A stretch of DNA of 64,000 bases. Source: Symbiodinium kawagutii (lineage: Eukaryota > Sar > Dinophyceae > Suessiales > Symbiodiniaceae). Of the stretch, positions 42,201-47,073 are shown in pieces. The DNA lies in NCBI GenBank assembly GCA_009767595.1, contig VSDK01021916.1, positions 71,745 through 135,744 of the forward strand. Reading direction: 5' to 3'. The stretch's first letter is position 1; every line of letters begins with the position of its first letter. Both the position numbers and the translations under genes were made by a program. The notes under the pieces are model-generated. The model was not told where the DNA came from and made no database searches. It worked only from the letters and a program-made list of their open reading frames with translations.

Positions 42201-45200
42201 AAAAAGGGTATCGTGCGAATGGTGACCGAGGTTATGCTGACTTATGAATGGCCCTGTTCGTTCTAGAAGTACACTGATACTGACCAGTGACAGGTTTGAA
42301 GGGACATGTCATGTTCAAAGAAAAACAGTTATTTACCGAAAGCAGATTGAAACAGTATCTTGTAGATCTCTTGGGGTCATGACAAAACAAAGTGCCCATC
42401 AGATCCCAAAAAAGCATAGCATCAGCATGGCATAGCGCTAGGCGACAATCGTTGGCAGTGGCCTGCCCTTGTTGATCCTCAGATGCCATTTGGCTGCTGC
42501 CTTTTAGCCCTGATGATTTCATGATTGCATTACGGTGTTACAACCAACGGTACCCTGTCAATAAATGTATTTACATCCTACCTTTACACGTATATATTTG
42601 TGACATCATACTATTTGTATTTGTTTACATTATGCACACAAAATATACGTATATATTCACTATATTGTGTATTCACCTCAGGTGAATATCAACACAATTT
42701 GAAAAAAACATATCTCAACAGAGATGGTGCTATCCTCAGATCTCTAGATACACACCCAGGACGTAAATTCTAAACTTTCAACGATGGTGGAATAGCATGT
42801 TCCTGCACGTCATGGGACAGGCGCACACGCGGGACATCCACACGGACTTGTTGCTCACCGTGCTGCTGGAGTGACTTGGATGTTTCAAGATCTTTGAGTG
42901 GCGAGCTGGGTCAAGCTGTTAAGCAACCCATGTTCTAGGGATAATCACCCAGAATTTCATAGGGAAAACAATGAACGGCGCTACGTTCAGCTAGTCTCGG
43001 CGTGGCACCGGTCCGTCAGCTGCGAGGGAAAACAATGGCCAGTGATGGGGGAACCAGAGGTACGGGAATTTGACCCACAGCCGAGTGTATTTTTTCATCA
43101 CTTTAATGAACTCAGAAGCACCTGGGATTCGGTCAAAACACCCAATATCTTTCTGCATAGGTCAATTGCACTACCAATGAAAGGTACCTTCGCACATCCC
43201 AACACCCTTCCGTTTGTTGCCTGGTGCAAAAAGACAGTCTCTTTGATCCCAAGATTGCTGATTTCTCAACCTCAATGGGTGAGGGTCATTGCTTGAAGCT
43301 TCTCTGGTGTTGCAGCATGTTAAAGATGTTAAAGTTCATTGCGAGCCTTGGCCAGCTCCCATAATGAATATTGCATGGCTGGTGAGGTCTATGGGGCGGA
43401 TACAGTACCTTTAAGAGTTCTAAGAGTTCTAAGCAAGATAAAGCAATCATTGTGAATTTTTCCAGAAGTGATTGCCAATCGTCCAGTTAATATTTTGTTG
43501 TTTTGTTTGTAAGTCCTTGTTGTTCCACTGCATCGTTGCTGGGGTTTGGCCCCTGGATCTGATAGGGGCTGGACATGCTGACTTGCCCAACAATTTAGTG
43601 GGACCCAGACTTGTATCCAAGAGCATCTATGGCTATGACTTGCGAAGTCTATTTCAAGTCTTTGGAGCATGGATTTTTCACACCAGAAAGTTAAGGTTGT
43701 TTGTGTTCTGTCCTGTTTTGAACAATGATTTTCCTGGACAATCTTCGACACGCTGTTGATGGTGAGTGCATTGCTAACTTTTCCGTTGATTTTAAGACAT
43801 AAGGAATCATGCGACAGGCTGAAACCACCCAAAGGTTCAGCATGACTTCTGGCTGGCTGGTTTGTGGAAGCCCAAAATTTGCCAAGGTCCGCCCAGAGGT
43901 GCATGGTATGGTTGGAAGTGGATTTTGTCCATGGTCGCAACTCCTCCAACAGGTGGTGATACTCCACGATCTGTGACGCGTCCTTGGAAGGCACCTGGGG
44001 GCCCCCCGCAGCTTCCCTCTGAGGCTATTGAGATATTCAAAGGACCTGAAGGCACAGGGATTTGCACCTCTTCAGATGTCAGGGTCCATCTATTTGCAAA
44101 GTGCTTTGTCCCAGAGATTTGGTGAGACTTCTTTTTTCGAATCTAAGAGATTTGGTGAGATCTATTTTTTGCTGATCGAGTCTAGGAGAGTTGCTGACCG
44201 AGAATATTTCCGGAGCACTTCACCACATAGAATGGGAAGCCACTACTGGTTGATGGTTTTAAGCATTTTTTCTGCCCACTTTTTTGGGGATAGTTGGTTG
44301 GTTGACCTTTTCTTTTCACAGGGGTTGAAACCACCAAGCAGCGCAGAAACAGTGGCAGATCGCGAGGTCATTGTGATGTCGGCCACGCTGGATGTGTCCA
44401 AGTGGGGGCCCGAGCTTCTGCCTGGTGGTGCTCACCTGGAAGTGGACAACCCACCGGTCTGTGCCGGTGGCACCACCAAAACTATAATGGTCTCCTGGTA
44501 GGGTATTAGTTAATTACCCATTTTTGGGTAATGATCATTATAGTAATGGTCATTACCAGCAATTATAATGATCAACTACAATGGTAACTATCATTTTCTG
44601 GGAGGGGTAGTTGGTTACCAATTTTTTGGGGGGTTACGATTATTGGTTAACCCGATTTTGGCGCACGTTTGTAGCTGGTGTAGGAAACAAACACATGTGA
44701 TTTTTGTTCGGGTTTGCAGGGCAGTTTACCTTGAAGGAATGCTTTCATTATCAAGCAGGAAGGGTGGTTGACAATCGTGGCTTGATGATATTCCATGTGC
44801 TAGTTTAGTAAATGTTTCTTCATGGTTATCGTCTAGTTGTCGATTGTGGGCATCCATGGTGGCAAAAGATGGGGATGATTATTGGTTTGTGATCACGAAT
44901 GCTAGCGTCAGCTAGCTGAAGTTGTTCTTGCTTTACCAAGTAATTGGCAGGGACAGGACCTACTTTTGCAATGCTAGTTTTCATCACGTACCCGTGGGCT
45001 CAAGTGCTTCAAAACACTCAATAGTTACGACTTTACTTTGTCATGTTCACTGATGCACTGATGATGGTAATTCTTACTGATGATACAGTATAATCACTAG
45101 TGATGAATGATCATGAGCAATCATGGTCAACAATTTTGAATGATCGTGCAATTTGACAAAAATGGCTTCTTTGCGATATGGTTAGTGCTGATGAGCAGGG

Positions 45201-47073
45201 AATTAAAACCAACGATCAGTGGGAGACATGGTGGTACCGCCAAATTATCATAAACTGTGCACTGGTAGACTGGTCGATTGGTCGATTGGCCATGGAATTT
45301 GGTCACCCAGCTTGGATGGTTTCCCTCCGGGTGGGTATCCCGGCGTGTTTCTCCCCGGGTTGCCGCAACGGGTGGGTCACCGCAACGGTTGGGTCAGACA
45401 CCCAGGTGGCAAGGCCATTTCCAGAACTTCGACTGCGAGTTGGTTCGCGCAGGGGGCCGACCCTATGAGGTGCAGAGGTACTTCCTCGAGGAGCTGCCGT
45501 CCTCCGGGAGCTTACCATGGAAGTCAAACAAAAAGTGGTGAAAATTTGGGCGATGAGAATGCTTAGTAATGATATGTACAGCAATGGTCATGATATGTTA
45601 CTATCATATGTTGTAGGATGTTGCGATGGTTGTTACAATGCTCACTATGATGTTTTATCTAGCTAGTGGTCATTTTGTTCGTGATGGTGAATGATGGTTG
45701 TAATTGCTTAGTTATGGTGGTCATAATGGTTAATTGGATACTTTTGATGGTTATGATTTGTTATGATAGGTTGTCCTAGTGTCATCCTGGGGGTTCAAAT
45801 GCTCAATCATAGCAATCTAATGGGCCATTCTGACTATCATAGTATACCTATCATAACCAGCATGAACCATCATACAGTAATGTTCAACACATTCTACCCT
45901 TTGGCAAACAAAGATGGCAATCGTTAATCCACTATTTCCAGATGGTTGGCCCGTTTGCACTGGTTGCCGGCCAGCTATGTTTGAGCACCAGCGGGTAGAT
46001 GGTATCCATGATTAACCATCATTCAGATCATTCACTAATAAAGTGCTTCCCCCACTCCCAAGTTTGCTTCAGATTTCCCTATATCTACCTATACAAGCTA
46101 AAGACCATATTTTTATGGGTTCCAGGTCAAAAGACCGTCTTTCCCCAAGGAAACCCGTACTTTAGGGGAAAATACCGTCTCTTATAAAAAACCCATATTT
46201 TCCCTAAGAATTGTACTTGGCAAGCGGTATGCCTTTGACCATGGAATAGCCTTGTGGGTCTTCATGCCGAAGGGGCATGTTTGCCATCACATTTTCCTGG
46301 AGTGTGCCAACGCTAGAGCAGGATGGGACATGAGCCCTCTTGCACATGCCGTGCAACTTTCAGAAGACTTTGTTGGCAAAACGAGCCGCCTTGCTCGACG
46401 TGTGCACCCATCACAAGCCATAGTGCGTGTGCTTCAACGCAGCTTGCAATCTAGCTTCAGGGCTTGGAAGGACGCAGGATTTCTTAAGGCATGATGGAGA
46501 AAAAAAAGGCAGGAAATTGACTTGATGGAGTCACTGGGCACGGATGAATCTGCATTTCATCTTTAATGAACAGGATATATTTCATTACACATGTTCAACA
46601 CACATTATCATCATATACATAAAGATTTGAATTTTGAAGAGTTTGCTAGATACCACATTTTTGGAAATACCGTCTTTTTCAGGAAAATACCGTCTTTTTC
46701 TTAAGTACCATAAATTCATGGGTTTTAGCTTCTTCTGGTACAATTAGCCTGGTGGTTCCCAGCTGTAAACAAACCGAGTTCTGAATCCCAAATTTCACCG
46801 AGTTTTTTGGTTGCAACCTACAGCCTGCTAGTCGCCAGCAAAGTTACCACGTCCAGCCTTGAGCCCCTAACTAACCTACGTAGTTGTTATTCACCTCAGG
46901 GTAGTTCAACACCTCCTACCTAGATTCTAACTAGGTAACCTACAAGGGAGCCTTAGTCTATTGTTACTACCTTGGGTTACAACCTATGGTGGTAGTTCCC
47001 CTAGCGAACTGAGCTGCGCCCCAGCTCCCCAAGTGTCAGGACATCGTGCAGGCACTGAGATGGCAGCCTGACG
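19317..47073 (+). CDS. DExH-box RNA helicase, split gene (partial)
   Basis: Superfamily-2 DExH/DEAH helicase, an NTP-driven RNA or RNP remodelling enzyme. Twelve exons were located and every join between adjacent located exons keeps phase. In order they give RERERLPIFE + AKSRVLSAI, Walker A DTGSG + KSTQVPQFIL, motif Ia VVCTQPRRLAAVSLA, GSLLP...SHIIVDE + AHTRDIHTDLLL (DEAH box), REVIVMSATLDVSKW (motif III), GGRPYEVQRYFLE, then DIVQALRWQPDG. The exon or exons for motif Ib, between 23490 and 25960, were not found. The C-terminal half (motifs IV-VI, HA2) was not securely found either and may lie in 47-51 kb, beyond the window, or be lost. One intron (26025-42820) contains another complete-looking gene on the same strand. 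Donors used are GT, GC and GA. The paralogue group (DHX29/36/57-like or other) cannot be decided. Confidence 0.85.
19696..19764 (+). CDS. Helicase exon: charged linker before motif I
   Basis: 23 codons from GAG (after GCCAG) to GAA (before GTCGCT). It is strongly charged (EQIERERDFPDRLRERER) and ends LPIFE, the segment that precedes Walker A in DExH helicases. Confidence 0.75.
20007..20034 (+). CDS. Helicase exon, 28 nt (AKSRVLSAI)
   Basis: Bounded by CCTGAG and GTGGGC. It continues LPIFE into AKSRVLSAI, fitting the usual LP-x-x-x-x-R-x-x-I/V-L pattern just before motif I. It ends in phase 1 and the next exon supplies GC, making Gly. Confidence 0.8.
20310..20351 (+). CDS. Helicase exon: first half of Walker A
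   Basis: Reads RSRVTLVAADTGSG after GCCACAG. The donor is GC (GCAGGG). The exon ends inside the Gly codon of GSG-K, so the Walker A motif is split by an intron that holds the 10-bp satellite. Confidence 0.85.
20453..21250. repeat. ATGATGATTG satellite and (ATG)n tract
   Basis: A perfect 10-bp unit, ATGATGATTG, repeats 50 times from 20501 to 21000. It is flanked by (ATG)n runs at 20460-20500 and 21001-21085, with a mixed tail to about 21250. Because 10 is not a multiple of 3, all frames stay open on both strands and give artefactual Ser/Ile/His-rich or Asp-rich ORFs. It lies inside the helicase intron between the Walker A half-exons. Confidence 0.97.
21843..21893 (+). CDS. Helicase exon: second half of Walker A
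   Basis: Begins GA AAG TCC after GACGGCAG, completing GKS, and reads KSTQVPQFILDEAIAE, a textbook motif I continuation. The donor is GC (GCTTGG), phase 1. Confidence 0.9.
22487..22556 (+). CDS. Helicase exon: motif Ia (TQPRR)
   Basis: Starts after GTCGAG in the phase left by the previous exon and reads RGRDVHVVCTQPRRLAAVSL, then AS. CTQPRRLAA is the diagnostic DExH motif Ia. The donor is GA (GAACGC), phase 2. Confidence 0.92.
22849..22953. mobile_element. Family A inverted-repeat element (copy A2)
   Basis: GGTGGTTTTGACTACG at the left, CGTAATTTTGAGAAACCACC at the right, with a GGGAACC / GGTTCCC pair just inside. It lies in the helicase intron 22557-23458. Confidence 0.75.
23459..23490 (+). 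CDS. Helicase exon after motif Ia (VAWERGE)
   Basis: Starts after TTGCCAG. Its first G completes the Arg codon of LASR, then reads VAWERGERSD, like the VA-E-RGE stretch after motif Ia. A GT donor (GTGCCG) at 23491 is assumed; a GA donor four bases upstream is possible. Confidence 0.7.
23491..25959. other. Helicase intron region, missing motif Ib exon(s)
   Basis: At least one exon, coding for the VGY-x-(I/V)R and threonine-rich stretch before TVGSLL, must lie here but was not identified with confidence. A CA run lies at 24271-24286. The rest is AT-rich with ACCATT and TGATGG words. Confidence 0.5.
24659..24746. mobile_element. Family A inverted-repeat element (copy A3)
   Basis: Left end GGTGGTTTTCGTACATCC, right end GGCTTGAGAAACACCCA. 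It includes the AGTAATAAACCATCCATAGC block also seen in other copies (for example near 49580 and 50480). Confidence 0.65.
25960..26024 (+). CDS. Helicase exon: first half of the DEAH box
   Basis: After GGCCTAG it reads TVGSLLPRVSRLGASHIIVD then E. This fits the TxGxLLxxL...SHIIVDE pattern before the DEAH box. The donor is GC (GCGATG), phase 0. The next helicase exon is 16.8 kb downstream. Confidence 0.92.
26108..26230. mobile_element. Family C inverted-repeat element (copy C2)
   Basis: GCGAGCTGGGTCAAGCC at the left and GGTGAACTGACCCACTGCC at the right, with internal CATAGGGAAGAATAACCAG and GGGAGAACCAGGGG blocks shared with C3. It starts 84 bases into the giant helicase intron. Confidence 0.7.
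27301..27434 (+). CDS. RCC1-like gene exon 1 (ubiquitin-like start)
   Basis: ATG, then a beta-strand-like CVHVSLPSGLSTSLRV, then a helix-like EESVRELRARAQRELKKNFL. Ends CTG AG before a GC donor (GCCATG), phase 2. Confidence 0.88.
27301..40924 (+). CDS. Ubiquitin-like/RCC1-repeat protein, 13 exons, nested in helicase intron
   Basis: Thirteen exons totalling 1299 nt (433 codons) were assembled; every junction keeps frame. Exons 1-3 encode an N-terminal ubiquitin-like domain (VHVSLPSGLSTSLRVHPEES ... FLRLLTAEG ... LDPSLSLSACLYDGAELSAV). Nine RCC1-like repeats of about 41 residues follow, each with a DGSVVTWGxxxxGGDS core and a V..I.AT..AFAA segment. RCC1-type repeats form beta-propeller blades for protein binding; the role of this fusion type, which I remember as common in dinoflagellates, is unknown. 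The start is the first ATG before the ubiquitin-like frame. The last repeat ends GGE at a GT donor, so at least one 3' exon is missing, possibly in the 41632-41913 gap. The gene is wholly inside a helicase intron on the same strand. The unit across exons 10-12 is about seven residues short. Confidence 0.88.
27599..27713. mobile_element. Family H inverted-repeat element (copy H-2)
   Basis: GGTATGTGCCAAGCCATGAC at the left, ATGGCTTGGCACATATCC at the right: inverted repeats of about 17 bp. The core GGGTAACCGTTATGGGCCCC is the reverse complement of the core of copy H-1 at 13217-13313. It lies in intron 1 of the RCC1-like gene. Confidence 0.8.
27830..27933. mobile_element. Family A inverted-repeat element (copy A5)
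   Basis: GGTGGTTTCTCATG...GGGGTGTCCCC at the left and GGGGGTCCCC...TGGGAAACACCCA at the right. It is separated by only 20 bp from a family B copy, in intron 1 of the RCC1-like gene. Confidence 0.75.
27954..28060. mobile_element. Family B inverted-repeat element (copy B5)
   Basis: TTGGTTGGTGTTTTTAGAC at the left, AGGGTTTAAACCACTCCCCA at the right, with internal GTTGGTTGGGTCACTAATA and TTTTTTCATAG. A diverged family B copy. Confidence 0.65.
28733..28749 (+). CDS. RCC1-like gene exon 2, 17-nt microexon
   Basis: Lies between CCTGCAG and a GC donor (GCCCCT). It supplies one base to finish Arg, then LLTAE, then one base of Gly, joining ...NFLR to G-ALDPSLSL. Without it the ubiquitin-like domain is neither in frame nor complete. 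The alternative of reading on past the GC would add unrelated residues. Confidence 0.75.
29064..29393. repeat. GA-rich purine tract
   Basis: About 330 bp of nearly pure GAGAGA with A/G variants. It gives meaningless Arg/Glu frames on plus and Leu/Ser frames on minus. Located in intron 2 of the RCC1-like gene. Confidence 0.95.
29573..29675. mobile_element. Family B inverted-repeat element (copy B6)
   Basis: CTGGCTGGTGGTTTCAAAT at the left, GGTTCAACCACCAACCGG at the right, with ATTGGTTGGTTGACTTGCGC and TTTTTCATGAGG inside. Located in intron 2 of the RCC1-like gene. Confidence 0.8.
29831..29994 (+). CDS. RCC1-like gene exon 3 (end of Ubl, first repeat)
   Basis: Completes the ubiquitin-like fold (LDPSLSLSACLYDGAELSAV), then VQCPEMAATKTAFALWC and GVWTWGNPQSGG, the first RCC1-like core. 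Acceptor CTCCTCAG; donor GT (GTGCCT), phase 0. Confidence 0.88.
30946..31038 (+). CDS. RCC1-like gene exon 4
   Basis: 31 codons after ACCGAG. DCQDVQLLFGANVQEVAATS continues directly from GG of exon 3 (the GGDSSxVQ position), then AFAALLFPGQ. The donor is taken as GA (GACCGT); a GC donor nine bases on is an alternative. Confidence 0.75.
32430..32510 (+). CDS. RCC1-like gene exon 5
   Basis: 27 codons. Reads SRCDGRVVTWGDSNCGGDST and ends MVQEQLK before a GA donor (GACAGA), phase 0. The left boundary after GTGCAG is a best fit, with T rather than G as first base. Confidence 0.8.
32541..32640. repeat. TGT/GCT-rich trinucleotide tract
   Basis: Imperfect TTG/CTG repeats of about 100 bp. They give Cys-rich plus and Gln-rich minus frames that are not genes. 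Located in intron 5 of the RCC1-like gene. Confidence 0.9.
32790..32892. mobile_element. Family A inverted-repeat element (copy A6)
   Basis: 103 bp. Left end GGTGGTTTCTCACAATAGGG, right end CCCTATTTTGAGAAACCACC, with GGTTTATTACTA and TGGATGATATAGGGGTAC inside. Nearly identical to A7 at 39724-39826, so one is a recent copy. Located in intron 5 of the RCC1-like gene. Confidence 0.9.
33769..33890 (+). CDS. RCC1-like gene exon 6
   Basis: After CACTCCAG: DVKKVRGSGTAFCAVLKDGS, then VVTWGNSTNGGDSSMAQRVS. Donor GA (GAGGGA), phase 2. Confidence 0.88.
34749..34822 (+). CDS. RCC1-like gene exon 7
   Basis: After GTAGCAG. The first G completes Arg, then VQDVLREVQEVHASYFAFAA, then ILAD. Donor GA (GAGCCA), phase 1, splicing into SVVTWG of exon 8. 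Confidence 0.8.
35102..35291 (+). CDS. RCC1-like gene exon 8 (two repeat cores)
   Basis: The longest exon, 190 nt. SVVTWGGENSGGDSRAVRYQ, then a full V..V.A...AFAA spacer, then MDGSVVTWGYGPEGGDSTAV. Donor GA (GAGGGT), phase 2. Confidence 0.9.
36198..36322 (+). CDS. RCC1-like gene exon 9
   Basis: After GCGTAG: NVRHVTASSRAFAALRTDGS, then VVCWGDQQSGGNCSRVQEQL. TWG is replaced by CWG. Donor GC (GCTGGG), phase 1. Confidence 0.88.
36959..37057 (+). CDS. RCC1-like gene exon 10
   Basis: After CCTGCAG: GVQEIHATDRAFCALCDGAV, then VTWGEPMFGGDSS. Reading on without splicing meets TAG at 37066, so a GC donor (GCTCAG) at 37058 is inferred; it gives GGDSS-TVHQL across the join. Confidence 0.78.
37230..37288 (+). 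CDS. RCC1-like gene exon 11
   Basis: After TTATGCAG: VHQLEASRFSFAAIFENGS, ending at a GT donor (GTGGCT) in phase 0, so that exon 12 supplies VVTWG. The preceding spacer is shorter than in other repeats. Confidence 0.75.
37552..37641. mobile_element. Family B inverted-repeat element (copy B7)
   Basis: GTTGGCGGTGGTTTGAAGC at the left, ACAAAAACTACCAACCAG at the right, with GGTTGGTTGGTGAACTAATC inside. Located in intron 11 of the RCC1-like gene. Confidence 0.7.
37738..37782 (+). CDS. RCC1-like gene exon 12
   Basis: 15 codons after GTGACAG: VVTWGNPYYGGNTAE, then a GT donor (GTGGGA). The codon immediately upstream in this frame is a stop, which fixes the splice boundary. Confidence 0.8.
37849..38910. 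repeat. 71-bp tandem array, about 14.9 copies
   Basis: Fourteen full units of 71 bp from 37912 to 38905, plus a diverged partial first unit. Each unit carries ACCACCAG, then a ten-base spacer, then CTGGTGTGGT, a near-inverted pair recalling family B termini. All units after the first look identical, implying recent expansion. It fills part of the 3.0-kb intron between exons 12 and 13. Confidence 0.97.
39545..39598. repeat. (ATCC)n microsatellite
   Basis: Tetranucleotide run with minor interruptions. Confidence 0.9.
39724..39826. mobile_element. Family A inverted-repeat element (copy A7)
   Basis: GGTGGTTTCTCAAAATAGGG at the left, CCCTATTTTGAGAAACACCC at the right. The inverted repeats span about 26 bp including the GGGGxACCCC core. 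It matches A6 almost base for base. Located in intron 12 of the RCC1-like gene. Confidence 0.92.
40829..40924 (+). CDS. RCC1-like gene exon 13 (last located)
   Basis: 32 codons after CGCCAG: GIMRLKASARAFVAISTEGD, then LVAWGDPGAGGE. The GT donor (GTCCCA) means the coding sequence should continue, but no further repeat exon was found before the helicase exon at 42821. A spacer of the V-Q-x-Q-L type between exons 12 and 13 is missing. Confidence 0.8.
41466..42095. repeat. C-rich minisatellite flanking an assembly gap
   Basis: Left of the gap, a unit with CATCAACTTGGCTTGAACAT, CACGAACGGTAACATC and a CCCCACCC run occurs two to three times. Right of it, a unit with CGAACGGTAACAC, a C-run, CATCCTGTGTCATGTCCCTG and TGTGCAGCTTGTTT occurs about twice. 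Both share ACGAACGGTAAC, so the gap probably hides more units. Confidence 0.85.
41632..41913. other. Assembly gap (282 N)
   Basis: Undetermined bases inside the C-rich minisatellite, within the giant helicase intron and after the last located exon of the RCC1-like gene. Confidence 0.99.
42821..42870 (+). CDS. Helicase exon: second half of the DEAH box
   Basis: After GGGACAG: AHTRDIHTDLLLTVLL. Joined to SHIIVDE 16.8 kb upstream this makes VDEAHTRDIHTDLLL, the DEAH box and its usual D-L-L-L follow-up. Donor GT (GTGACT), phase 2. T replaces the usual E of HERD. Confidence 0.88.
42901..43083. mobile_element. Family C element with internal insertion (copy C3)
   Basis: GCGAGCTGGGTCAAGC at the left, TTTGACCCACAGC at the right. 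Inside, the 12-mer GGGAAAACAATG appears at 42962 and 43026. It brackets 52 bp of GC-rich foreign-looking DNA, as an insertion with a target duplication would. Confidence 0.75.
44246..44341. mobile_element. Family B element whose end is a 3' splice site (copy B8)
   Basis: CTGGTTGATGGTTTTAAGC at the left, GGGGTTGAAACCACCAAGCA then G at the right, with GTTGGTTGGTTGACC and CTTTTCACAG inside. The final AG is exactly the acceptor required by the next helicase exon. Confidence 0.85.
44342..44466 (+). CDS. Helicase exon: motif III (SAT)
   Basis: Starts directly after the family B element. Its first base C completes Asp in LL-D, then AETVADREVIVMSATLDVSK, then WGPELLPGG and HLEVDNPPVCA. MSATLD is motif III. 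Donor GT (GTGGCA), phase 1. Confidence 0.92.
44894..45004. repeat. Dispersed repeat G, copy 2
   Basis: Matches copy 1 (6966-7219) in two blocks, without the extra 150 bases. It keeps the TCAGCTAGCTGA palindrome. Located in the helicase intron 44467-45452. Confidence 0.7.
45453..45490 (+). CDS. Helicase exon: GGRPYEV segment
   Basis: After TCGCGCAG: with the base from the previous exon it reads GGRPYEVQRYFLE, the GRxxPV-x5-YFLE segment that follows motif III in DExH helicases. Donor taken as GA (GAGCTG), phase 0, because the next exon then gives FLEDIV. Confidence 0.85.
46100..46735. repeat. Repeat-bounded insert around an orphan ORF
   Basis: Both flanks of the ORF at 46246-46494 carry repeated AATACCGTCT words: ACCGTCT occurs two times between 46130 and 46175 and again between 46670 and 46705. 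Each flank also has ACCATA...ATGGGTT. This suggests a small non-autonomous element carrying a captured gene end. Confidence 0.5.
46246..46494 (+). pseudogene. Orphan 3' gene fragment, unknown protein
   Basis: The frame is open after a TAG at 46246-46248 and runs 80 codons to TGA at 46492. It reads GHVCHHIFLECANARAGWD, later RRVHPSQAIVRVLQRSLQSS and FRAWKDAGFLKA. Composition is clearly protein-like, there is no intron, and no ATG lies near a plausible N-terminus. It is best seen as the C-terminal end of a gene copied into this place. I do not recognise the family. Confidence 0.55.
47040..47073 (+). CDS. Helicase exon after GRPYEV (DIVQALRWQPDG)
   Basis: After AAGTGTCAG: DIVQALRWQPD plus one base, before a GT donor (GTGGGC). 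Joined to YFLE it gives YFLEDIVQALRW, as expected between the post-III segment and motif IV. Small size makes this the least certain of the downstream exons. Confidence 0.6.

Noticed and set aside
44994-45003. Second spliced-leader-like word (GGGCTCAAG)
   Set aside because: Only eight matching bases, inside dispersed repeat G, and not upstream of an ORF.
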